From: Blastocatellia bacterium
GTDB lineage: Bacteria; Acidobacteriota; Blastocatellia; Chloracidobacteriales; JADJPF01
Direction: 5' to 3'
NCBI GenBank assembly: GCA_016713405.1
Contig: JADJPF010000021.1
Coordinates: 1 to 32,367, forward strand
Length of the DNA: 32,367 nt
Positions 26,097 to 32,367 of the stretch are shown here, piece by piece. The translations under genes and the position numbers were made by a program. Positions within the stretch are counted from its first letter, which is position 1; each line of letters starts with the position of its first letter. Below the pieces are notes generated by a model. It was not told the DNA's origin and did no database searches. It was given only the letters and a program-made list of their open reading frames with translations.

Positions 26097-27449
26097 TTAA
26101 TTAAGTTGGTAGTCAGGTAAAGTAATAATTAAATGGATTAAACCTCTAACTTTTTTGTCAATGTTTGCATCAGTTAAAGTAAATTTGCCTTTTGAACCAT
26201 CATCGTTTTGATCTAAATATTTCTTAAGTGTTTTATTGCTTAATACATCAACATCAAAAAGACCTAATTGTTTAAGGAAAAAATCAACTACATCTTTAGA
26301 TTTTGTTGCTTTTGAGTTAGAAAGTAGTGCTTTAGGATCAATGGTTGCTCCTCGTGTCATACGATTGCTAGATAATGTATTAGCAAAGTTAAAACGATTA
26401 AGTAAAGTTGAAGTGTTAATCCACTCTATACCACCATCCCAACCACTTACAGAAGGAGGATTAAAAAGAGTTTGACCTTGTATAGATAGAGAATTAAGAA
26501 TATCCCCAGCTTTGCCACGAGTATCAATTGTAGCTTTAAGCATTTTTAATGTTCCAACTACATATTCTGTAGGGCTTTTTACTATACTATTAAATGCTTT
26601 TTCTGAGAAAAATTCATCTGAAGTAAGAATTGCTTGCATCACAGCTTTGATGCTAAATCTACTGGTTAAATAAATATTAGCTAAATTATCAATGGTGCTT
26701 TGTTTTGGATTTTGGAAAGCAAAGAATTCAAATAATTTCTTACTAATAAATTGTGCTGTAGCAGGTTTGCCAGAAATAATTCGCACAATATCATCACCGT
26801 TAAATGGGCCGGTTTCACCTAAAAAAGTTTTAGTTCCAAAGTCATGTTGATTGGTTTCAAATTGGAATTCTTTTGTCCTACGATTAATTGACCAACCTGT
26901 AAAAGCACGAGCGGCTTCTTTTACATCCATTTCCGTATAATTGCCAACGCCCATTGAAAAAAGTTCGTTAAGTTCACGTGCATAGTTTTCATTAGGTTGA
27001 CCTTTTTTGTTAGTAAAATTGTCTAACCAAATGATCATTGCTGGGTCTTGAGAAACTGCTAAAAGAAAATCTTGGAAATTGCCTAAAGCAAATTTTCTAA
27101 ATAATTGGTTTTGTTGCAACATCAATTCTTGTTCTTTTACTTTGAAAATTGCAGTTGCAAAATGATCATGCCAAAAGAAAACCATTTTTTCTTGTAACGG
27201 TCTTTTAGTAAAAATCATTCTTAAGACCCACCAAAGAATTAAATCAGAGGTTTTAGTTAAATCTAAATTAGCCGCAGCAATCTGGCGGTCTACTTCGCTA
27301 TCATCTATTGATTCATAGTTAAGAATATAATCAATGGCGCGGGCTTGGCCCATATCAAGATAAAACTTTATTTCTTCTGGTGTTGCGCCAAATCCTACTC
27401 GGCGTAACATATGAGCGACGCTTCTTTCATTCCATTCAGCAGCACACAT
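26097..27449 (-). CDS. DUF1800 family protein
   Basis: A 450-residue protein with the family's opening AHMLRRVGFGATPEEI. Further family segments are RPLQEKMVFFWHDHFATA, NENYARELNELFSMGVGNYT and AARAFTGWSINR, followed by a C-terminal VKSPTEYVVGTLKML and FNPPSVSGWDGG. No signal peptide is evident. DUF1800 proteins are almost always encoded next to DUF1501 proteins in Acidobacteriota, Planctomycetes and relatives; function unknown. AAGGAA lies eight bases before the ATG. It is the middle gene of a three-gene unit. Confidence 0.92.
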   Translation of the reverse strand: MCAAEWNERSVAHMLRRVGFGATPEEIKFYLDMGQARAIDYILNYESIDDSEVDRQIAAANLDLTKTSDLILWWVLRMIFTKRPLQEKMVFFWHDHFATAIFKVKEQELMLQQNQLFRKFALGNFQDFLLAVSQDPAMIIWLDNFTNKKGQPNENYARELNELFSMGVGNYTEMDVKEAARAFTGWSINRRTKEFQFETNQHDFGTKTFLGETGPFNGDDIVRIISGKPATAQFISKKLFEFFAFQNPKQSTIDNLANIYLTSRFSIKAVMQAILTSDEFFSEKAFNSIVKSPTEYVVGTLKMLKATIDTRGKAGDILNSLSIQGQTLFNPPSVSGWDGGIEWINTSTLLNRFNFANTLSSNRMTRGATIDPKALLSNSKATKSKDVVDFFLKQLGLFDVDVLSNKTLKKYLDQNDDGSKGKFTLTDANIDKKVRGLIHLIITLPDYQLN

Positions 27450-27526
27450 AGTATTTTTTCCTTCTTTTTAGTAATTTTTATTTTTTAAGACTTGTTGTTT
27501 GTTGTGTTTCTTAGAGAGATGACTTG

Positions 27527-28432
27527 TTAAATTTTTTTATTTGTGACTTTAACTGTCTTAATAATGGGGCCAGGAACTACTTGACCAGCTAAAATTGTAA
27601 TATCTCTATCAGAACTATCTGAATCAGCACGTCCACTTGCACCTTGAGCTACAATAATAATTCGTGCTTTTGTTGTAGAGAGATCTAGAGGTACTTGCCA
27701 TCTAAATTCCTGAATATCACCACTTAAGCCACTAATAATTAGCTTTGGAATATCCATTAATCCATTTACTTGAATAAAAATATCATGAGAAATAGCATTA
27801 GTTGATGTCCATTTGACCGTAGTTACTTGTCCACCTGTAAAAGTTTCACCACCATTTGGAGAAGATAGAGTAACCTCTGGGTCAGAAAAACTTCCTATTT
27901 CAAATGCTGTTGTATAAATAAAATCGCCTTCGCTATTACCAAGACCATCAGCAGCATTTCCGCTAGCATAAAAAATTACTGGCCCACGATCTACATCTGG
28001 CGCAACCCATTCAAATACCCAATCTCGTCCACCTGGAGTAGTTGCCATTGAACCTTGGTTAGTATGTTCAACATATACACGGTTATCACTGGTAATTATT
28101 TGAGTATTTGCAGCATCAGTAATAACAAATTGTCCAACAGCTTGTTCTTGTTTGTCTAAGGCAGTTAGCTGAAATCCCCAACGTTTTTGATTATTTTGTC
28201 TAACATTTACACGGACTTTTATTCTTTGGCCTGCTTGATAGGTTTTTGGTAAATCTAAAATTTCTACCCGTCCCGGGCCCCGATTAAGCTCAAAAGAGTC
28301 ATGACAATCAACACAAGTTAACTCACCTGGCGCGCCTGTCCGACCTGGTACAGGGCCGCTAGAAAATCCATAAGCTATACTTGTAATAACAAAGAAAATT
28401 AAGCAAACTATTATTTTTATATAATGGTTCAT
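27527..28432 (-). CDS. Secreted choice-of-anchor-V domain protein with CxxCH motif and Kre9/KNH-like domain
   Basis: A 301-residue exported protein. The signal peptide is IIVCLIFFVITSIAYGFSSG. Next is TGAPGELTCVDCHDSF, the start of a choice-of-anchor-V domain; its CVDCH is a possible haem c attachment site (CxxCH). The domain runs to about residue 180 as a beta-sandwich (RVNVRQNNQKRWGFQLTAL). The second half (VTLSSPNGGETFTGGQVTTV, then RWQVP) resembles the Kre9/KNH Ser-Thr-rich beta domain found in bacterial surface proteins. It lies 77 bp upstream of DUF1800. Upstream of its start is a MITE-like repeat. The ribosome-binding site is weak. Confidence 0.85.
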   Translation of the reverse strand: MNHYIKIIVCLIFFVITSIAYGFSSGPVPGRTGAPGELTCVDCHDSFELNRGPGRVEILDLPKTYQAGQRIKVRVNVRQNNQKRWGFQLTALDKQEQAVGQFVITDAANTQIITSDNRVYVEHTNQGSMATTPGGRDWVFEWVAPDVDRGPVIFYASGNAADGLGNSEGDFIYTTAFEIGSFSDPEVTLSSPNGGETFTGGQVTTVKWTSTNAISHDIFIQVNGLMDIPKLIISGLSGDIQEFRWQVPLDLSTTKARIIIVAQGASGRADSDSSDRDITILAGQVVPGPIIKTVKVTNKKI

Positions 28433-28518
28433 ATACTTAGCCGATCACTTGAAGATTTATTGGTTATTCAATATCTTAAGAGATTATAAATATAAAAGTA
28501 GTTTGAAAATTTTTGGCG

Positions 28519-28801
28519 GTGTCCCTCAGTTTCCGTGATGAGTTTAAGTGATAGAAGACTGAATATAAGAAAAAACTAGTTCAGGAATATAGGTAACTAT
28601 ATGAAAACAATATATGTAAAGCAAAAGGTTTTTTGCTACAATTTTTCAAATGTTTAATCAAAGCTGAATTTCTTATAATCTTGTCTTGATCACTCACTGT
28701 TAAAATAGCTCCCTTAGCCCCATAAACCCTGCTTTTGCTCCTTTAAGAACCATCTTTTATATGATTCTCTACCTTCTTTCATCACGGAAACTGAGGGACA
28801 C
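28519..28801. mobile_element. MITE-like element with perfect 23-bp terminal inverted repeats
   Basis: The left end 28519-28541 (GTGTCCCTCAGTTTCCGTGA then TGA) is the exact reverse complement of 28779-28801. The 283-bp element has no transposase or convincing reading frame inside. Perfect long ends with an AT-rich non-coding interior suit a non-autonomous element or an internally deleted IS. I see no clear target duplication in the flanks. The ends do not match the IS1634-type ends at 4870 and 6752. Confidence 0.7.
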
Positions 28802-28857
28802 TACCGTGCTTATAGGTTAAATGTTCTTTCAGTTGGCTAGTTGGGCTAATTTTGTAA

Positions 28858-29376
28858 TCATTCGTTTTTTGTATTAGGATCATTTTTAGGAGTTGTAGTT
28901 GAACTATTGTTAGTAGGATTAGGAGCATTGTTAATAGGCTTTGTAAGGGTTTTAGGTTCAGTTTCAGATTCAGATTCAGATTCAGATTCAGGTAAAGAGC
29001 CTTCAAACTTCTTAATTAAACTAGGGACAAATCTTTCACTAAAAGCAGCAACAATACAAAAAGCTAAAAGGCCAGCAAGAGGGTTAGAAAAACTATTGAT
29101 TAAACCAACTACAACATTAGATTTTATGGCAAGGGCGGTTAACAAAGCACCAATTTCCCCGACGATGACACGAGCTACACCTTCACTTATATAAGTATAT
29201 TTACGTGATCCAGTTGTAGACATTTCTATATTTTGTAAACGGGTAAATATAGATAATAATGCTCCTAGAGAACCAAACAGCATTCCAAGAACTATATCAA
29301 TATTTATTTTGTAAGATAGAACCCAATCTTTGTTAATCCAAAGCAGCAATGCAATGCTCATAGAAAGCAACGTCAT
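28858..29376 (-). CDS. Four-segment membrane protein with acidic Ser-Glu repeat tail
   Basis: About 172 residues from ATG 29374-29376. It has four likely membrane segments (LLSMSIALLLWI, DIVLGMLFGSLGALLSIF, RVIVGEIGALLTALAI, PLAGLLAFCIVAAF), then a cytoplasmic-type helix (FVPSLIKKFEGS) and a disordered tail with SESESESE and Asn/Thr/Pro-rich residues. The start overlaps the upstream stop as ATGA. A longer start at 29400 (TTG) is unlikely. Alternatively, one missing base in the adjacent A5/T5 run (29377-29381) would fuse it to the upstream frame as one ~329-residue protein with a soluble N-domain, an arrangement I recall in related hypothetical proteins. Function unknown. Confidence 0.75.
   Translation of the reverse strand: MTLLSMSIALLLWINKDWVLSYKINIDIVLGMLFGSLGALLSIFTRLQNIEMSTTGSRKYTYISEGVARVIVGEIGALLTALAIKSNVVVGLINSFSNPLAGLLAFCIVAAFSERFVPSLIKKFEGSLPESESESESETEPKTLTKPINNAPNPTNNSSTTTPKNDPNTKNE
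28963..28992. repeat. Hexanucleotide tandem repeat (TTCAGA, about 5 units) in a coding region
   Basis: Four perfect TTCAGA units and a fifth ending TTCAGG. On the coding strand these encode alternating Ser-Glu in the tail of the membrane protein. A six-base unit keeps the frame when it expands or contracts. Confidence 0.85.
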
Positions 29377-29846
29377 AAAAACGGCCCTATCACATAACAA
29401 ATTCTATAGTTTTCTGTGGCTTTTTCTTGAAGATATGCTCTTGCTTTAAGAAGGACTTCTTGTGCTGCATCATGTTGGCCTATCAAGCTGTCAGCTAAAC
29501 TTTGTGCAAGCAATACTTTAAAAGATTGTTTTTCTTCTTGTGTTAAAGGCTCTTTGCACAATACTTCTAACTCTATTATGGTGCTTATGGTTTTTGATGT
29601 ATTAGCATCAAGACTACAAGAGGAAGCAGTAGACCATTGGATCTCGTCTTGATCATCAAGGTAGACTATTAAATCTTTTGAGCCGTAAACTAATGTTTTA
29701 ATGGTTTTATTTAAGCTAGGATCTTTATCACCTTCGCAAAAGTTTCCAAAATCAGATACTTCTATGCCTCGACCTTTTTCAATATGTGTGGGCGTTACAG
29801 ATGGATTTGCAATTAGAGTATTTTTGTTATCATTCGATTCTGGCAT
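29373..29846 (-). CDS. Uncharacterised soluble protein, coupled or fused to the downstream membrane protein
   Basis: 157 residues, not recognised. There is no signal peptide. The first ~60 residues are polar (SVTPTHIEKGRGIEVSDF); the second half is helical, with LTQEEKQSFKVLLAQSLADS and AQEVLLKARAYLQEKATENY. A helix of the last type often runs directly into a first membrane segment. Its TGA stop (29373-29375) overlaps the next ATG, so the two are translationally coupled or, with one extra base in the T5 run, a single protein. Either way the pair is one functional unit. Confidence 0.65.
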   Translation of the reverse strand: MPESNDNKNTLIANPSVTPTHIEKGRGIEVSDFGNFCEGDKDPSLNKTIKTLVYGSKDLIVYLDDQDEIQWSTASSCSLDANTSKTISTIIELEVLCKEPLTQEEKQSFKVLLAQSLADSLIGQHDAAQEVLLKARAYLQEKATENYRICYVIGPFL

Positions 29847-30187
29847 AGTATTCTTAGACCTTTATTATTTATGGTGTGTATTCACTAAGACATAAAAGAT
29901 AAGTAGAAACATACAACAAATTAGGAAAAGGTTGTAGGGTAAAAGTTAGGTGTTAATAAAAATGTATCCATTATAGATTTGATAAACAGGAAAAACTATT
30001 TTTCGCTCTCAATATTCCTCTTCTGTCAGAGAAGGAATATAGCAGTAGAAACGATGTAAAACTAACCATAGTAAAGAATGTAGCCATAAATTAAAAAAAA
30101 ACATTGAAAATAAAAGAATGTAGAGCTAATAAGTTCTACTATAACAATTCTAAGTCTATTTAATAATTTCTACTTTTTTAATGATGG
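29847..30187. other. Gene-free AT-rich region
   Basis: It probably contains the promoter of the 29846-28858 unit and the end of the receptor transcript. GAATGTAG occurs twice (near 30077 and 30116), but I see no terminator or other structure I can support. Confidence 0.35.
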
Positions 30188-32367
30188 TTAAAAAGTAAAG
30201 CGAATACCTAATTGTATTTGTCGTGCAGAAAAAGAGTTACGAAAACGTTCTGGTAAAGCCTTAAACCTACCATTTTCTTGTGGTGGTAACAAGAAATTCC
30301 CATTACGATCAGGCGGAAAAATTCGGTCTACTTCGCTGATATTAGTACGGTTAAATAAATTAAAAACTTCTACAAAACCAAATACATTCATAGTTTCGTT
30401 AAAACTAACCTTTTTTGTTAAGCGCATATCGGTGCTAGCAAAACCTGGTAATTCTCCCCTACTACGACCAATGCTTACTCCTCCAACAAGAGGTCGGTCA
30501 GTAGCACCAAAAGCATCTCCACTTAAATTAAGATCCGTTCCTGCTAACAAATTAAAAGGATGTCCAGATTCCAAAGTAACAATAGTAGAAAGTTGATAAT
30601 CGCTAAGAAATTTATTTTTGGAATAATTTAGATTCCAAAGGCCAGAAAACACAAATCTATGCCTAGAATCTTGTATAGACAAGCCTCTTTCCAAATCTAG
30701 GCGAAAAGAGTCAACTATTTCTTGTAAGTCTGGACGAAAATCTACTGTGTTATCAATTGCTTTTGAAAAAGTGTAGTGTGTTAAAAAGCTAAAATTGGTT
30801 GTTAATCGACGAGACAAAGAAATTGTTCCAGCATGATAGTAGCTATCAAAAATGGAAGAAAATTCTGAAATATCTCCAGCATTTGGAATAACACGACCTG
30901 TTTTTACACTAGCAACTGGATCACCTGGGACTGGACGCACTACAGGGTTAATATTACGAGGCCCATAAAGCTTTACACCTCGGATAAAATTATAGGAAAA
31001 AGAAAATAAAGTATCTGGTGTCAATAAATAACTAGCACTAAAATCTATGTGCTGGGCATAGCTATTACGTAAATTTTTTTGGTTAACTAATCTAGAGTCA
31101 AAGCTAGGATCAACTGGTAAATCGCTTGGAATTTGATCACCATCTGGGTAATTATGCGTAGGTCGGCTAAATGGCAAAATAGAAAAAGGAAATGGCACAG
31201 CAGGAAAAGAAAGCCTTCCTGTACTATTAAGCAAAACACCTATAGGGGTACCAGTTAAAGGAACCGCAAAAAAGAGTCCATAAGCTCCATGCACCCTTAA
31301 ATTAGGCAATTTTGTTGGGCTATAAGAAAAACCTATTCTAGGACTAAAATTCCCATTATTGTTAGGTACAGAAGTAACTCTATGTAAATCATAGCGTAAG
31401 CCTACTTTAACCAATAAATTAGGCTTTAGACGAATATCATCTTGAACATAAGCGGCGAACAACTTTGTATTTAATCCACCTTTAGCAGAACCAAAACCTT
31501 GAATATAAGCTGTAGGCAAAGAAAGATCAGCTAAAGGTAAACCAGCAGGAAAGCCGGGAAAGAAAAGAGGAAACTGGCTTGAGGCTATGGTTAAAAAAGC
31601 TCGTTGCTGTGGGCTACGGGTATTAGGGTCAAAAGTTTCTAAGCCACTAAAGGCAGGTAGGCCGGGAATCCCTGTAGCAGCAGAAAAATCTATTGGTTGA
31701 AAGAAACCTAAGCCACCAGGAAAAATTGGTAATAAATCAAATAAAGTTATATAAGTGTAATCTATTCCTGTTTTGATTTGGTGTTTACCTCTAACAAGTG
31801 CAACATTATCAACAAATTGATAGGTTTTCATATCTCTTGTTTGAGGTAAAAAAGTACCTCGTCCAAAAGTTACTAACCCTTCAGGAGCAACCAGGCGGAC
31901 TTGTGGCCCTGGATTTACTGGCAAAACATCTTGATCACGTGGGCCAAAAAGAAACCTAAATTCATTAGTAAGATTTAATTTAGTATTTACCCTTGTGTTA
32001 GTAATAGCTAAAGAGTTATCTTTTAAAAATTGTAACCCGCTGTTGGTTTGACCAACCAAACCGCCAAAAGGCTCTAATGCGCCATTATAAGCACCCCCAA
32101 AATTATAACGCACATAGAAAAGATTATTTGGGCTAGGTCTGAAGTCAGTGCGGATCAAAAAATTAGAAGCGGCTTGAGAAAATGCACTTGGCCCATTGCT
32201 TAATGGAAGCCCTATGTTTTGAGCAGCCCTAACAGTATCATTGCTAATAGTAACAATATTATTTTGTTTAATAGAAAGACGCTCAAAAGAAAGAAAAAAG
32301 AAGGCTTTGTCCTGTTTTATTGGGCCACCTATAGTTGCACCAAATTGATATTGTCGGTAAGGAGGCT
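30188..32367 (-). CDS. Oar-like TonB-dependent receptor, C-terminal part (5' end outside window)
   Basis: The frame is open from the right edge, so the protein continues upstream; the Met at 32158 is actually an internal TTG codon. The first visible residues, YRQYQFGATIGGPIKQDKAF followed by FFLSFERL, are the Oar/acidobacterial receptor signature between plug and barrel. Barrel strands follow: VKVGLRYDLHRVTSVPNNNG, FSPRIGFSYSP, GLFFAV and HYTFSKAIDN. The end is IQLGIRFTF with a terminal Phe for outer-membrane assembly. About 726 residues are visible. Proteins of this type usually begin with a carboxypeptidase-regulatory-like domain and a plug, not visible here. Substrate unknown. Confidence 0.9.
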   Translation of the reverse strand, partial: PPYRQYQFGATIGGPIKQDKAFFFLSFERLSIKQNNIVTISNDTVRAAQNIGLPLSNGPSAFSQAASNFLIRTDFRPSPNNLFYVRYNFGGAYNGALEPFGGLVGQTNSGLQFLKDNSLAITNTRVNTKLNLTNEFRFLFGPRDQDVLPVNPGPQVRLVAPEGLVTFGRGTFLPQTRDMKTYQFVDNVALVRGKHQIKTGIDYTYITLFDLLPIFPGGLGFFQPIDFSAATGIPGLPAFSGLETFDPNTRSPQQRAFLTIASSQFPLFFPGFPAGLPLADLSLPTAYIQGFGSAKGGLNTKLFAAYVQDDIRLKPNLLVKVGLRYDLHRVTSVPNNNGNFSPRIGFSYSPTKLPNLRVHGAYGLFFAVPLTGTPIGVLLNSTGRLSFPAVPFPFSILPFSRPTHNYPDGDQIPSDLPVDPSFDSRLVNQKNLRNSYAQHIDFSASYLLTPDTLFSFSYNFIRGVKLYGPRNINPVVRPVPGDPVASVKTGRVIPNAGDISEFSSIFDSYYHAGTISLSRRLTTNFSFLTHYTFSKAIDNTVDFRPDLQEIVDSFRLDLERGLSIQDSRHRFVFSGLWNLNYSKNKFLSDYQLSTIVTLESGHPFNLLAGTDLNLSGDAFGATDRPLVGGVSIGRSRGELPGFASTDMRLTKKVSFNETMNVFGFVEVFNLFNRTNISEVDRIFPPDRNGNFLLPPQENGRFKALPERFRNSFSARQIQLGIRFTF

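Noticed and set aside
28519..28801. The 23-bp inverted repeat as one huge transcription terminator
   Set aside because: The arms are 237 bp apart, far too distant for a terminator hairpin, and there is no T run; a mobile-element end is the better reading.
28782..29006. Leu-Asn-rich open frame on the minus strand (LNLNLNL)
   Set aside because: It is the alternate frame of the TTCAGA tandem repeat within the membrane-protein gene and overlaps the MITE end; no independent support.

Overview
The window looks like chromosomal DNA of a low-GC, Gram-negative bacterium, most likely an Acidobacteriota member of the Blastocatellia type (inference). The grounds are three serine/threonine kinases, two with an N-terminal zinc-ribbon, large TonB-dependent receptors (one of the Oar-like kind), and a DUF1501/DUF1800 pair beside a choice-of-anchor-V CxxCH protein. 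No taxonomic marker gene is present, so this is a gene-content guess.

Layout. 1-4415 (+) holds four recognisable genes, all broken by many small indels: the end of a ChrA chromate transporter, a methylmalonate-semialdehyde dehydrogenase, a SenB-type selenosugar synthase and a SelD/SenC selenophosphate synthetase. The SelD gene has an in-frame TGA exactly where the catalytic Cys/Sec belongs. Because unrelated genes are all hit and the indel density falls sharply after about 4.26 kb, low-coverage sequencing error is more likely than gene decay. 4426-4764 (-) is a Rieske ferredoxin. Next comes an IS1634-family insertion sequence (4870-6752) flanked by a ~235-bp direct repeat that duplicates the 5' part of the Rieske gene and its upstream region. 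6984-12462 (-) is a five-gene peptide ABC importer operon of the Dpp/Opp type (SBP, two permeases, two ATPases).

12724-17581 carries three Ser/Thr kinases: zinc-ribbon kinase with TPRs (+), zinc-ribbon kinase (-), kinase with FHA (+). 17968-22151 (+) pairs a TonB-dependent receptor with a secreted beta-helix-like protein and ends in a good terminator. 22217-23271 is a gene-free kilobase full of local and long-range base-pairing potential, including a 30-bp interrupted long-range stem and a 9-bp helix joining the two ends. I read it as a candidate large structured RNA lying just upstream of two uncharacterised proteins (23272-24706). This RNA plus two-protein locus is the best candidate for an undescribed system in the window.

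24822-28432 (-) is the DUF1501, DUF1800 and choice-of-anchor-V/CxxCH operon. 28519-28801 is a MITE-like element with perfect 23-bp terminal inverted repeats. 28858-29846 (-) encodes a soluble plus membrane protein pair, possibly one gene split by a homopolymer error. 30188-32367 (-) is the C-terminal part of an Oar-like TonB-dependent receptor that runs off the right edge.

Single-base homopolymer frameshifts also break dppD, the TPR kinase and the beta-helix gene, and a frameshift splits the transposase. For those genes I give the reconstructed full-length extents.
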